Assembly (NCBI GenBank): GCA_932521035.1
Contig: OW051496.1
Location: 1,736,001 to 1,800,000 of the forward strand
Source: Oscheius dolichura
Lineage: Eukaryota > Nematoda > Chromadorea > Rhabditida > Rhabditidae
Reading direction: 5' to 3'
Length of the DNA stretch: 64,000 nt
The position numbers and the translations under genes were made by a program. Under the pieces are notes generated by a model. It did not search any database. It was not told the origin of the DNA and was given only the letters and a program-made list of their open reading frames with translations. How positions within the stretch are numbered: position 1 is the first letter of the stretch; each line of letters opens with the position of its first letter. This document shows, piece after piece, positions 36,701 through 48,134 of this stretch.

Positions 36701-39700
36701 AGTTCAGTAATAAAATAACTTCCCGCTTTGATAGAATGGACCAGATATTTGACGTTATACGGTACTGTTATAAAGGAACAACCAGAAATTCTATAGTAAA
36801 AAGTTGTATCTTCCAACAGCGCTTCAAAAGTTTTCATGTTTTGGAAGGGAACAGGCTATACAAAAAGCATAAAAACCGGAAAAAGGTATTTTTTGGTGTT
36901 ACTCAGAAAACCTAAACGAATGACGCCAGCTAAACGCAAAGAACTTACAACTGCAAGGTAAAACAAAAAAAAGTTGCATCAAAAAAACAATACAGATATC
37001 CGTATACCGTACTTCCTCTATTTGGAGCCCCGGGGCGCAAGTAAAGGCTCCTCGTCGACATGCCGCAGGCGCTTCATTCCAGTTCTGATAAAAGCAGTTC
37101 TATTTCATTACGGACTCAAATGTCTTGTGGATGTTTAAAAAAAGGAAGGGCGAAAAAAAATCATGAAAACCTCGCCGCTTAGGTCATATGTGGGAAAAAA
37201 GGGGGGCGGTTATTTTCCGATGTGCCTCAAAAAGGGGGCGTTTATTAGAGGGGGTCGCCAAATAGAGGAAGTACGGTATCATGTCCCGCACGGAAAACAT
37301 GCGACTACACTTCAGACTACTCAGGATAAAAAGCAAAAACAATTGACCGAGCCGGGATTCGAACCACCGATCCTCAGATCAAAGTGTCGACAGACAGACA
37401 GACATCATAACAAATTAACTAGATGTTTTACTCGCCGTTTATTTAGAGACAAAACTGACCCTTTTGATCTACGGTCGGTACGAAATTCGACATTTTCCTA
37501 ACCGTTTTCTTCATTTTGTCGGCTCAGCTATCCACTGGCGCTCCTAAGTAAAACTACAGTAGCCATAAAAACGGATAAAATTGGTATAAAGTGGAGTTTT
37601 TGATAGCAAAAAAGGGTATTTTACCCCCTATTACACTCAAATTTCGAAAAATTAATGTTTTGGTCCCGGTTAATATAGAAAAGTTTTGCTCATCTCCATT
37701 TCCTGGCCTTTTTGTACCTAAAAATTAATAATTTCCCCTTTTCAGGAGCTGATAAAAGCGACTCCTTTGGATGGTCCTGACCGGAAATCCCTCGAGTATG
37801 CCAAAGACGCCATGGAGGATATCAACGCCTATATAAATGAGATGAAACGAGACGACGAGACGTGTAGTTTGATACGGGAAGTGGAGAAAAGCATCACCGA
37901 CCTGATTATGGTAGTTTTAGCCGTCTTTTATAAGAAAATTCAATTTTAGCCGGAAAATCTGACCCTCCAGGATTACGGTAGACTAAACACCGACTGTGAG
38001 GTCCGGTTGTCACAAGCAGCTGAACGGGATTCGGGAAAAATGAAGCAGAGGCATATTTTCGTCTTCGACAAAGTTTTGATCATCTGCCAGAGTAAAAAAG
38101 TAGGTTTCGGGACGTCTTTATCAGCAGGGATGCTGCTTTTTCTCCAATGCTTCTGCCATTATTTGTCAAAATTTCCAATAAAAGTGGTGAAAAGGGGGCA
38201 AATTTTTAGAACTTTTCATCATTTCCATAAAATGTCCTCAATGCTTGCCACTTATTCGATTCTTCCGAAAAAGAAATAAGAAAATACCGTAAGAAATGTC
38301 GTAACAATACGGGTTGGGCGCATATTTGATGCGATAAGTTGGGAAATCTGTTGCAAACGATAAAAAGTCTCAAAGTAATCTCAAAAATGGTAAATAGATC
38401 CATGGCACCGGAGCATAACAAAAAATCCTATTCACATAGTGAAGATGGAACGGGAACTTTATTAAAATTTGGAATATTTCGATGGTGGGTTATATATGAT
38501 CGAAAGGGGTGTTTCTGTTCACTGTACAAGGAAAATTCCTTTTCGATTCGTTTTGTGAAGTTTGAAATTTCATGAAAAGGTGTTCCTTTTGATTCACTTC
38601 TTTATTTATAGTTGCAATTGGTCTTTGTGATCCATTTGTTCGGTCCTACTTGAAACCATGGCTTATCGATTGCCTAACAATTTTTGAGTTCCACTTTCCA
38701 TATAAGGTTTTGGTAAACCTTTAGTTGTCACTTTAGTAGTTGAAGAATCCTCGGATCGAATACCGTAAAACTTGTAATAGAACCCCTCTCTCCGTAAGCG
38801 CGCTCTGTAAAAATGCTCTTTCTGCCTCGTGCAAAAGCAGTATTCTCTCCGCTTTTAGTGATTTTTTCTTGTATTAGTATGATCTTTAGGCCCTAGATAT
38901 TGCGTTACAGAAAGAAAAACGGATGAAAAACCATAAGCAACAGAGTAATTGGCTCTCTAAGTCATTGAGGTAGAGCATTTTAACAGAGCGCTCTTTCGGA
39001 GAGGGAAGGGGTGGGGGGTTCTATTATAAGTTTTACGGTATGTATTTTCTCATTTCAGAACAACACCTACGTCTACAAAGGAGCCTTCGTGTTGAACGAG
39101 CTGAACATCGACTACGAACACAGCGAGAACAAATTCGGAACCATTACAAAGTTAGTTTCACTTCAAGGAAATGTTGATACGTGAGTAGAGACTGTCCTAA
39201 TGGAAGTATTCATAACCAATTTGGAATATTTTAGCCCACAGTCTTCCTAAAGTTCAAATTGATATTTTTGGGCAAATAACTGGATAAAAGACGAACGACT
39301 AACGTAACCATAGGGTATTTATTTGAATTAATTTATGGATTAATTGAAGCCAAATAGAGTTGTCAGTCCGTTTCCAATGGAGACTTCCAGTAGTTTTTAT
39401 TTTATCCATCTTACAAGAAGGATACTGTAATTAGATGGAGTTGTATACGGCGGTATTACAAAGAAGGCCTTTATTTGTTAGACTTATTGTTTTCTATTTG
39501 TTAGAGGCGTTGTTTGCGAGACCATGTTGAGAATGTTCATTGAGAACGAGCTACATGAATTGAAAAAAACCAACACAATATTGTTGTGAAGAGTATTTAT
39601 AGCCATTTTGAAGCATGACATTTGTAAATTTGCTGACTCCTCTTTGAATTGTGTTGGGTTTTTTTCTTGTCACCTTTTTACTGATACTACCGTCTAATTC

Positions 39701-42700
39701 TGTCGCTAGCAAGTTGTTATTCAGGAACGGAAACTTCTTTCATTGTTAGTTTTTTTCGCAAATGTGAGACCGGCTGGAACAACTTTACTTCCTTTTGGAC
39801 ATTTTTAACCGCGCTCTGGAACTCAAAAAAATATAAATAAGACCATTATCCCGTATTTTATTATTTCAATCAGATATTGGAAAATCACGCCCACATCCCA
39901 TTTATAACGATTAAACGAAAAATAGAAAATAATTAAAGGAATAAACCTCTTTTTCAGGAAGCTAGCCGGTCAGAATATGGTGCATCTGATCCGAGATCCC
40001 CGCTCGATGAGCAATCCCGAGATTCGCTACATTACCTTGGCCTTCAAAACGAAGCCGTTGATGGAAAAATGGACGGATCAATTTAAAAAAGCCAGGTTAT
40101 TCTTACCATTTTTCTTTTTTGAGTTTTACATTCGTTTAGGGAGAATGTCAGCCCGCCGGAGCAGCACGAAGCCCGGCATAAGGTCCATTATCAGACCTTT
40201 AAATACAGCGTGGCGCATAAGTGTAACGTCTGTGAGAGGCTACTTCGAGGACTGATCTATCAGGGATACAAGTGCGAAAGTAAGTATGGTAGCTAAAATT
40301 TTGATTCGTCTAATAACTGAAGCATGTTTATTTCTCCTTTTATCCGAAAATTGATACAGAAAATTATGAAATTTTTAAAATTAATTTTGGAGGGAAAAGG
40401 GGGGAATGATTGCAGTTCCATGCATCCAACGGACAAAATACCAAGAGCCGTAAAAATTTCTTTATATTTGTCACTTGAAACGTGAGAAAAAGGCTTACGA
40501 TCAAAAGTTTCGAAAAAAACCAGTGCCTCACCTAAATGCGAGTTGGCGAGGTCGAGAAGCTCCTCGCCAGGTGAACCCATGAAAGGTCCTGCAACGATCA
40601 TGATCACTTTTTCGCTTTTGACCGTTTTTCGACCGTATTTTGATCATAAATGTGTATTTTTCTCGTGATACAGGCGTCCATATGCAAAAATAAATAGACC
40701 ATCGTGATCAGGAGAAAACGGCGAATTTTTTAAGCCCAAGTTGTTTTAGGTCCCTGACAGTTCCTTTAAATTCACCCGAATGAACAAAGAAAGATGACCA
40801 AATAATCCAGTTTTTTTCGAAAATTAAATAAGAGACCCGGAACATTCTTCACGAAATTATCCAATTCCCGCCCTACTTATCCATTTTCTTTCCAGCTTGC
40901 GGTCAAATCTTCCACCGGGCGTGTATCGGCCTTCGTCCATGTGCTCCCCGGCGGAATTCTACGTTGACACCCACTCCAACATCCTCTATGAGTGCCATCG
41001 ATGTCAAACGGCGAAACTCCTTGATGTGTGAGTCTTTTTCTCTTTATTTTGCCCTCAAAACTTTTAAAATTTCAAAATTTCGCGGTCTAAAAATACAAGA
41101 CAGTAAACACCCTTGAAAGTATTGAGAAATTGGTTAAAATAAGAGTATTAATACCGGTTTTTCGCGGGGGGAAGGGGGTGTTTATTGCGGGCAGCGGCGG
41201 CGGGGGAAAAGAACGGGACGAGGTAGACCCGGAGTGAATCAGCTAAATGGCCGCAGGAGGCGGCAACGTGCCGAAGGAACACCGCCAGGACGATGAGTCA
41301 TATGTGTATGACTTTACTCTTTCTCTCTCTTTCTCTCTCCGGCGCCTCCCGCTATCTCTCTTCCGGCTAGCCAGCCAGACCCTGGAGTTACTTCCGCCTT
41401 TTTTTTGTTATTTTTAGCCAAATCAGAATTTTTGAATACCGTAATCCTGCTGAAAGGAAAGCCATATTTTTGAATTGGACTGATTCATCTCTCAGTAAGT
41501 GCCTTTATTGAATCGTTCGATGTTTCATGGATTCTTGAAAACCGAAATAAATGGTCAAAGACGCTCACATTCTTGGTTATTGTTTCCACTCCAAATCACA
41601 GTTTCTTGTTCATTTCACAGCATAATTTCCCCATTCAGCAAATTGTATTCTTCCTATTTTTGTCTTACAGTAATCTTCTAAAACTAAATTTAAAGGGACA
41701 GTCTCGCACTACTTTGGTTGTGCACAAATTACTGTAGAATGTGGCTTTGGGGCCGTTCTTTGCAATTTGAATTTTACTGAAAACTGGTCGATTTGTATTA
41801 TTGCATTTTATTCTTTGTTGCATATGATTCGCTAGCTTCTGCTGATCATTTTGATATAAAGAAATGCTAGAAATTGTGGAAAAAACGAGCGAAAATTATT
41901 TTAAAAAATAGAAGTAAATCTGCTCTATCTCACCGTACACACTTTTGTGTACGAACGGGCCTGTGACTGTCCCTTTAAATTCAAGCAAACAAGCAAAACC
42001 AATGTTTTTCTTTATAAATTTAGGTGTTTTATGGGCCCTTTATTACAAAAAATCGATTTTGAAAAGGTTCTTTTCATTTTTGTCATGCCCAAATTAGCCT
42101 ACAGATCTTTTGGTGAGAAAGCTCGAACTATTCAAACCTCTAAAAAGCGATCAACATCTTATTGTGTTGGGCGTTGTTTTATTGATTCTTTAGAACCGCA
42201 ATAATTACAAAAACTTCAGTGTAGCTATAATATTTTCCACAAAAAAAAGAAGCTGATAAGATTCTGGTCTTTGTTATTGATATCTTCCAATGTTTTAGCT
42301 GTCATTCAAAAGAAAGCAGACAGAGCCAGTTCTGTCAGTAATACTAGCTCATTATCGCGTTTCTCATGTATTAGGAATCTTCCCTGGTAGGGGTATTATT
42401 TTTTTTCGAAAGAATTTTGAAATTATTCAGTCTTTCTATAAATGACAGTATCTTCTAGTGGTCACAATATTGTATGTCACCTTACCTCTGAAAATCTTAT
42501 GTTTTGGACCAGATTTATTAGGAAAATTCAAAAATATGACCTAATGACAGTATGAACCGCGTTTGTTGTTCTTCAGTGTTCATTTTTATAATCATTACAG
42601 CCGGATATTATATTGACAGTATTTCACTTTCATTCATTTTACTTTGAAATGATCCAATTCCGCTATCTATAGCCGCTCTTGTAACAAACGGTACTTACAA

Positions 42701-45700
42701 TCCGACTTATTATATTGACCAAACTGCTAAAATGCAAAATGTTCTACTTTGTGTTTATTAGAAGACACTTGCATTTGTTTTCATTTGCATTCCTGGCGTA
42801 TTTCTAATAACCGAACTCTCAAAATTTTATTTTTGAATAATTCATTCCTCCCTATGAATAGCTGTCCTCACTTCTATACTTATTCAGCCTAGTCTGTAGG
42901 TTCTTTTTGAAAATGTCCAAAGATTTACGTTGCCTTTATTAGAAAAAGAGGTGAGTTGCTCTTATTATGATGCCTTCTTCAAAAAACATTTTACTTTTCT
43001 GCATTTGTGTAATCGTCTAAAAAGGGTATTTTTGAATTGAAGATTGACTGCTCAAACGGTATTGCCCTTTTTTGTTGGAATGATTCACTTTCTCTATGAA
43101 TAACCGCTCCTGAAAGTCCACTAATCGGTCTTTCAAGAGTGTGTGAAAATTCGAAAATCACTTCTTTATTACAAATGGCAACTAAGCCTTTCTGCTCCAA
43201 GATATTGACTTTCTGTACCGTTGTTTATTCATTGAAATTACTCTAACATGATCTCCTCATCGTGTTAGAAACATTGAAACTCTAAATTTTCTCTGAATTT
43301 GATCCGGTATCTGTTTCACCAATTCTACTTATTTCCAGAATCCTCCCGCTACTTGCTAACACAACATTTGATTGGTGAAAACACTATTTTGCTCCCTTTT
43401 GGATTACCTTTCCATGAGATCTTCTCCTCCAAACCAAACCCAATCTTCTTCAGAACATTATTGTTTGAATTTTTGTTTCCTTCGCTTCAATTGAACCTTT
43501 TAATAGATGAAACAATTCGATTTCACTTTTAGCATAACCTTTTGGGTGAATTCATCTTCCACTTCTATTGTGTTTTTTTTCCCTTTCAAAAGGACATCCT
43601 CAATTCAACCGTAGTCAGACCTCTGTATTCTTTCTCATCAAATGTGGTCCCTTTTCATTGGGTGTTTCATGTGAGCTTTTTAGCGGAAGGAGCAACTTTT
43701 CTTCACTTTACGATCGAACTGATCTAAATTTAAAAAAAACTCCCTTTTGTGTGTTTTTGGTTACTTTCAAAGGGTTAGTCAATTGTTTTCCAGTGGTTTC
43801 ATATGGTCCTTTTAATCAAAATAGCACCGTCCTCATCCGTTTCACGAACAATCGATTTTCTAAAAATTCAAATAATTCCACTCATTTCTCCGTTTTGCTG
43901 CTGTTTCTCGGAAAGAGCGCCAAAATTTCTGACTCATATCAGCTGACCCTCCTCTCCCTCCCTGGAAATATGATCCCCGACCTGATTACGAATTTGTAAT
44001 CCGGAGAGGAGGATGAAGCATGTATGACCAGTCCTTTCAAATTTTAAAATTCGTTAAATTTGCCCGGTAAAACATGAAACAATCCTGAAGAAAGGACTGC
44101 TCCCCCCCTCCCCCGTTATCCCCACTCCCCGACCTTTCCTCCACCCCGCTAATTACTGCCCCCTCGGAGTGACCACAAGAATACTTAGAGGCCACTAATA
44201 TTAACTGCGGAATAGAGAGCTCGGGGGTGTCCTTTCTTCGGTCCGTTTATTGCCCCGAGCCGACAGTCTTTTGTGGCCGGGAGAGGGGCGCGTGGGATGG
44301 GACCATTTCCGGTGACCTTAGCCTTCCCCTCTCCCCCTCCTCCTTCTCTCTTCTTCCTGTGATTATGGAGCCAGAAAGACCAGCCAAACCCGTCACAAGG
44401 GCGGTCTGAATCATCCCCTACAAACACAGAAAGGTTTCCTACCCTAGCGGTGGTGAAAGGTGGTAACTTTTTGATCCCAATATTTTGATTCCTTGACCTT
44501 GCTTTGATACAGCAAAATCTGGACCTTCTTCTGGTTTAGAAGGCCTACAGAAACAGGAATTGGTGTTTACCTGTCTAAGGACGAAGTTCTAAATATCCCG
44601 GTTATCTTGATTTTGAGTAACATATTCTGTAGCACCATTATCAACAAAAAAACCAGTGATTTAGCTGGTGAACTGTTGACCGTTTCTCTTCATAAACTAC
44701 AAGTTCACTGCTTGTTTCATTGAGACTCTAAATACGACTGCCGCCTTGATTTGGAGATTCGCATCAGTTGCTTCAAACCTCTCCTTTTCAAACTTTGTCA
44801 AACTAGAGAATGCTCAAAATTCATCAATTCCACTCCAAAAAGTTGGAATATTTTCAATTTTACCCAGTAAATAAGTAGTTTTCTCGACCTTGCATGGCAA
44901 TATATCATTGCTGCTATATTTTTTTTACAATTTCTCACCTGTCTGCTGTTTACAGCGGTTATTCGCGAACCGTCAGTTGAAAACAGTGTTGACTCAGTAT
45001 TTATTATACTGGCGCTTCGTTTGTGCAGCTTTGATGATTCAGCCCCGCCATTTCCGTTTTTCTCCTTCCATTTTCCCTTTTTTATATGTTCCAATGCTTC
45101 CATAAAATTCCTCTTTTGCCTTTTCTTTACTATCCTTTTTTCCATTTTTCTCTCCAGAATGGATCTCCATGATTTGGATCCAATGTGTCTGTATAACCCG
45201 TTGGATTCGTTGAAAATGATGGGAAAGAGGCCCGACCTCTCCCGCAGCTGTCTAGTTGACAGCGTCGTCCCCCTGGTGGATTGCTCAAATTGGGTTAAAT
45301 TTGACGACGGACAGGATCATGTCCATATCTCCGAGATTAGAACCCATTCGAAAATTCCCGTTAATTGTAAGTTTTTCCAACTTTAGTGGAGCTACCATTG
45401 ATAAACAGCGCAAATGGGAAATATTAATAGGGGCGGTAAAACATAAACAAGGGAAAAAAGAATTATCGCAGTTTGACTCTTCAAAATATCATATTACTTT
45501 ATCTGTTTGGTATTTTTTGTTTTGATGTAAAATATTTTCGCTGCAGGAACCGTTCGCTGTGGGACCCTGAATTGGAAGGAAACCACTATTTTAGCCCCAA
45601 AAAGTCTCTTTTTGTCGGGAAATTCCCATAAAAATTCGTAAACGAATTGACAAAAAGAGGGAAATCACTATTTTAAAAAGAGAAACTCAAAGAAACCCTA

Positions 45701-48101
45701 TGGTTTGACAAGGAGTGTACAAAAAGAGCGCGATAATGGAAGAATCATTTTTTTTTGCTCTTTTTTAGACGTTGCTTCAAGTTTCTTTTTACACGCCGAT
45801 TGTATGTCGCGAAGCTAACCTTGTAAAAGGGATGTTGAACAGGATTAGTGCCGGGGGTTGATATGCAGATCGACTTGAATACCGAAATTTCGATACGCCC
45901 ATTGCCGATATATCGCTATTCCATTTCGCTCAACCCTGGTTGACGACTAGGAGGTGTCTCTAGCAGTCAAATTTGAATGAACGGGAAACGCTGTCGGAAG
46001 AAAGATGTAGCAAATTCAAATGGCCAGAAAATAAAGGGGAGCGGGGATGTGAATCAGATGTTTCCTTTAAAAAGTGCAGTGGTATGATTCTTCCATTATC
46101 GCTCTCTTTTTGTTCACTCCTGTCAAACCACAAGGCTTCTTTGAGTTTCTCTTTTTAAAATAGTGATTGGGAATGAATTGATGATGAATACCGGCCACAT
46201 CACAGTCAGTCGCTTTTGACGCTCCCCTCTAGGGTTAAAAATTTCTTGAAATCTTTACCGTAATCATATTTCGAGCAAAAAAAAGGCGGGAATAATCAAT
46301 CAACGGAAACCGAAATCTCCAGTTTTTGTGGGAAATAAATGGGGAGCCTTTATTGTCGAACAAGCAAAATGTGAGGCAACTTTTCCTATTTATCAGCAAG
46401 AGCAAGAAACACGTCCGATTGATTACCTTCAGTTGCGATGAATATTCAAATGGATGGTAAAACATAAAATAAAGGAAAAGAAATCGTGAATTGATGAGAA
46501 AACTTAGCGATAGAATCAGAATAAACGTGGATATAACCCGATGTTTTTGATAGCATTAGAAGCCACAACTTTTCTACTAATGTTGCGCTAGGGGTAAAAA
46601 GAAAAAGAGACGTTGGGTGTCAGGGTTGTGAATTACTGAAACTAAAATTGCCTCAAAGTCATAAACTCGCTATAAAACATGCTACTGTCAATGATTTGTA
46701 ATAAAGTCATTTATCTAACGAATTCTGAGGCATCGTCTCGTATTAATTACCCCAATAAAACAATCAAAATTGTACTTTTCTGCAATTTTTCACGATAGCT
46801 CAGTGGGTCGACCAAAAGGAAAAACCTTATAAGAAAGCTTCGAAAGTATAAAAGGATAAAAAAACTAGAATGAAATGGAACCAATGCGGCAGGGGAGTAA
46901 TTTACCAGCTAACGCCAAATTGTAAAAGAGAACAACCGTAAAATGTATAGTCCATTTCCAACGGATATTCCACAAATTCAAATTTGGCGGCGCGTCTCCG
47001 CTATGGGACCATGTCCGAAAGCTTCCAGGTCCCGTAGCGGAGAGGTTTTCCCGAGGAATATCCGTTGGAAATGGACTATAAACGCACTAGCCATCCCATA
47101 TACTCCCACTCTTATCCTTTTTCTAAAACCTTGTTTTTCAGATGGAAAAGGCGACCAAGTTGTGGCTACTACGACCATCACCCCGTCGGACAGCTCCTTC
47201 CTTCCGCTGAATATTCATGAAGTACTGGAAGTCATGTCCGTGACGGATGACGGGCTCCTTATGGTAGGCTCTTTACCTTTATTTTCTCAGTTTTTTGAAG
47301 AATTGTTGGGAAAATTCATAAAAACTCTAGTGCTCAAAGGACTGATTTTTATTTTTCGAATTGTTTTAAAAGGCTTTTATGAAGCGACAAGTTTATAATT
47401 TTTCACTGCAGGTGGTATATTTCCCCTAATTCGTCTTTTCCAGGTCTGTCCCATGACGAATAAAGCCCGGCAAGGACTGGTAAATGCTATGCATGTTCGA
47501 AAAATACGGAACACCTCCCTGGCATCGACTCCCGTGGATAGGAAGATCTCCAGGATAGAGTCGACGGTTCTACCGAGGAGGCCGAACAACGTGCCGTGAG
47601 TTTTTGGGGAAAATACTGGAATATTTTAACTGTTAGCAAGTAATCATCAATATCTACTGACGTTGGAGACTTATTAATTAGATAGAAAACATTAAAAACG
47701 TCAAATTATTCAATGGTCTATTTTTCCCAGACAATACATGAAGTTTTAGATTGGAGTCTAATAAATCCTCCGTAAAACATCAAAATCTTCAAATTATCGA
47801 AAAATGCCTTTACTTTGGAGACAAATAGACACTTGCCATCTTCTTACAAGAGCCGTTTAGAAACTGAAAATCACTATAAGACTAGAGTGATGTCAAAAGA
47901 CATTCCGAAAATTAATCCTCCGCACGAAATATTACAATTTTGATATTTTATCAGGACGAAAGTTCAAGCCAAACTCAGATGACCCGAAAGGAATAGTCCT
48001 TGAACTCAATTTAAAATAATAAGATCGTGGAAACGTGGAATAGAAATTTACAGTTTTCTCCAAAGTTTTATAATCAATTTGCAACATTTGCCACTTTCAC
48101 T

Positions 48102-48134
<33 letters not shown>

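Noticed and set aside
43568-43999. 143-aa frame in vav intron 16
   Set aside because: Phe/Ser-rich low-complexity peptide in degenerate repeat DNA; no splice or motif support.
46943-47398. 151-aa plus-strand frame
   Set aside because: It translates a MITE and then vav exon 18 in the wrong frame.
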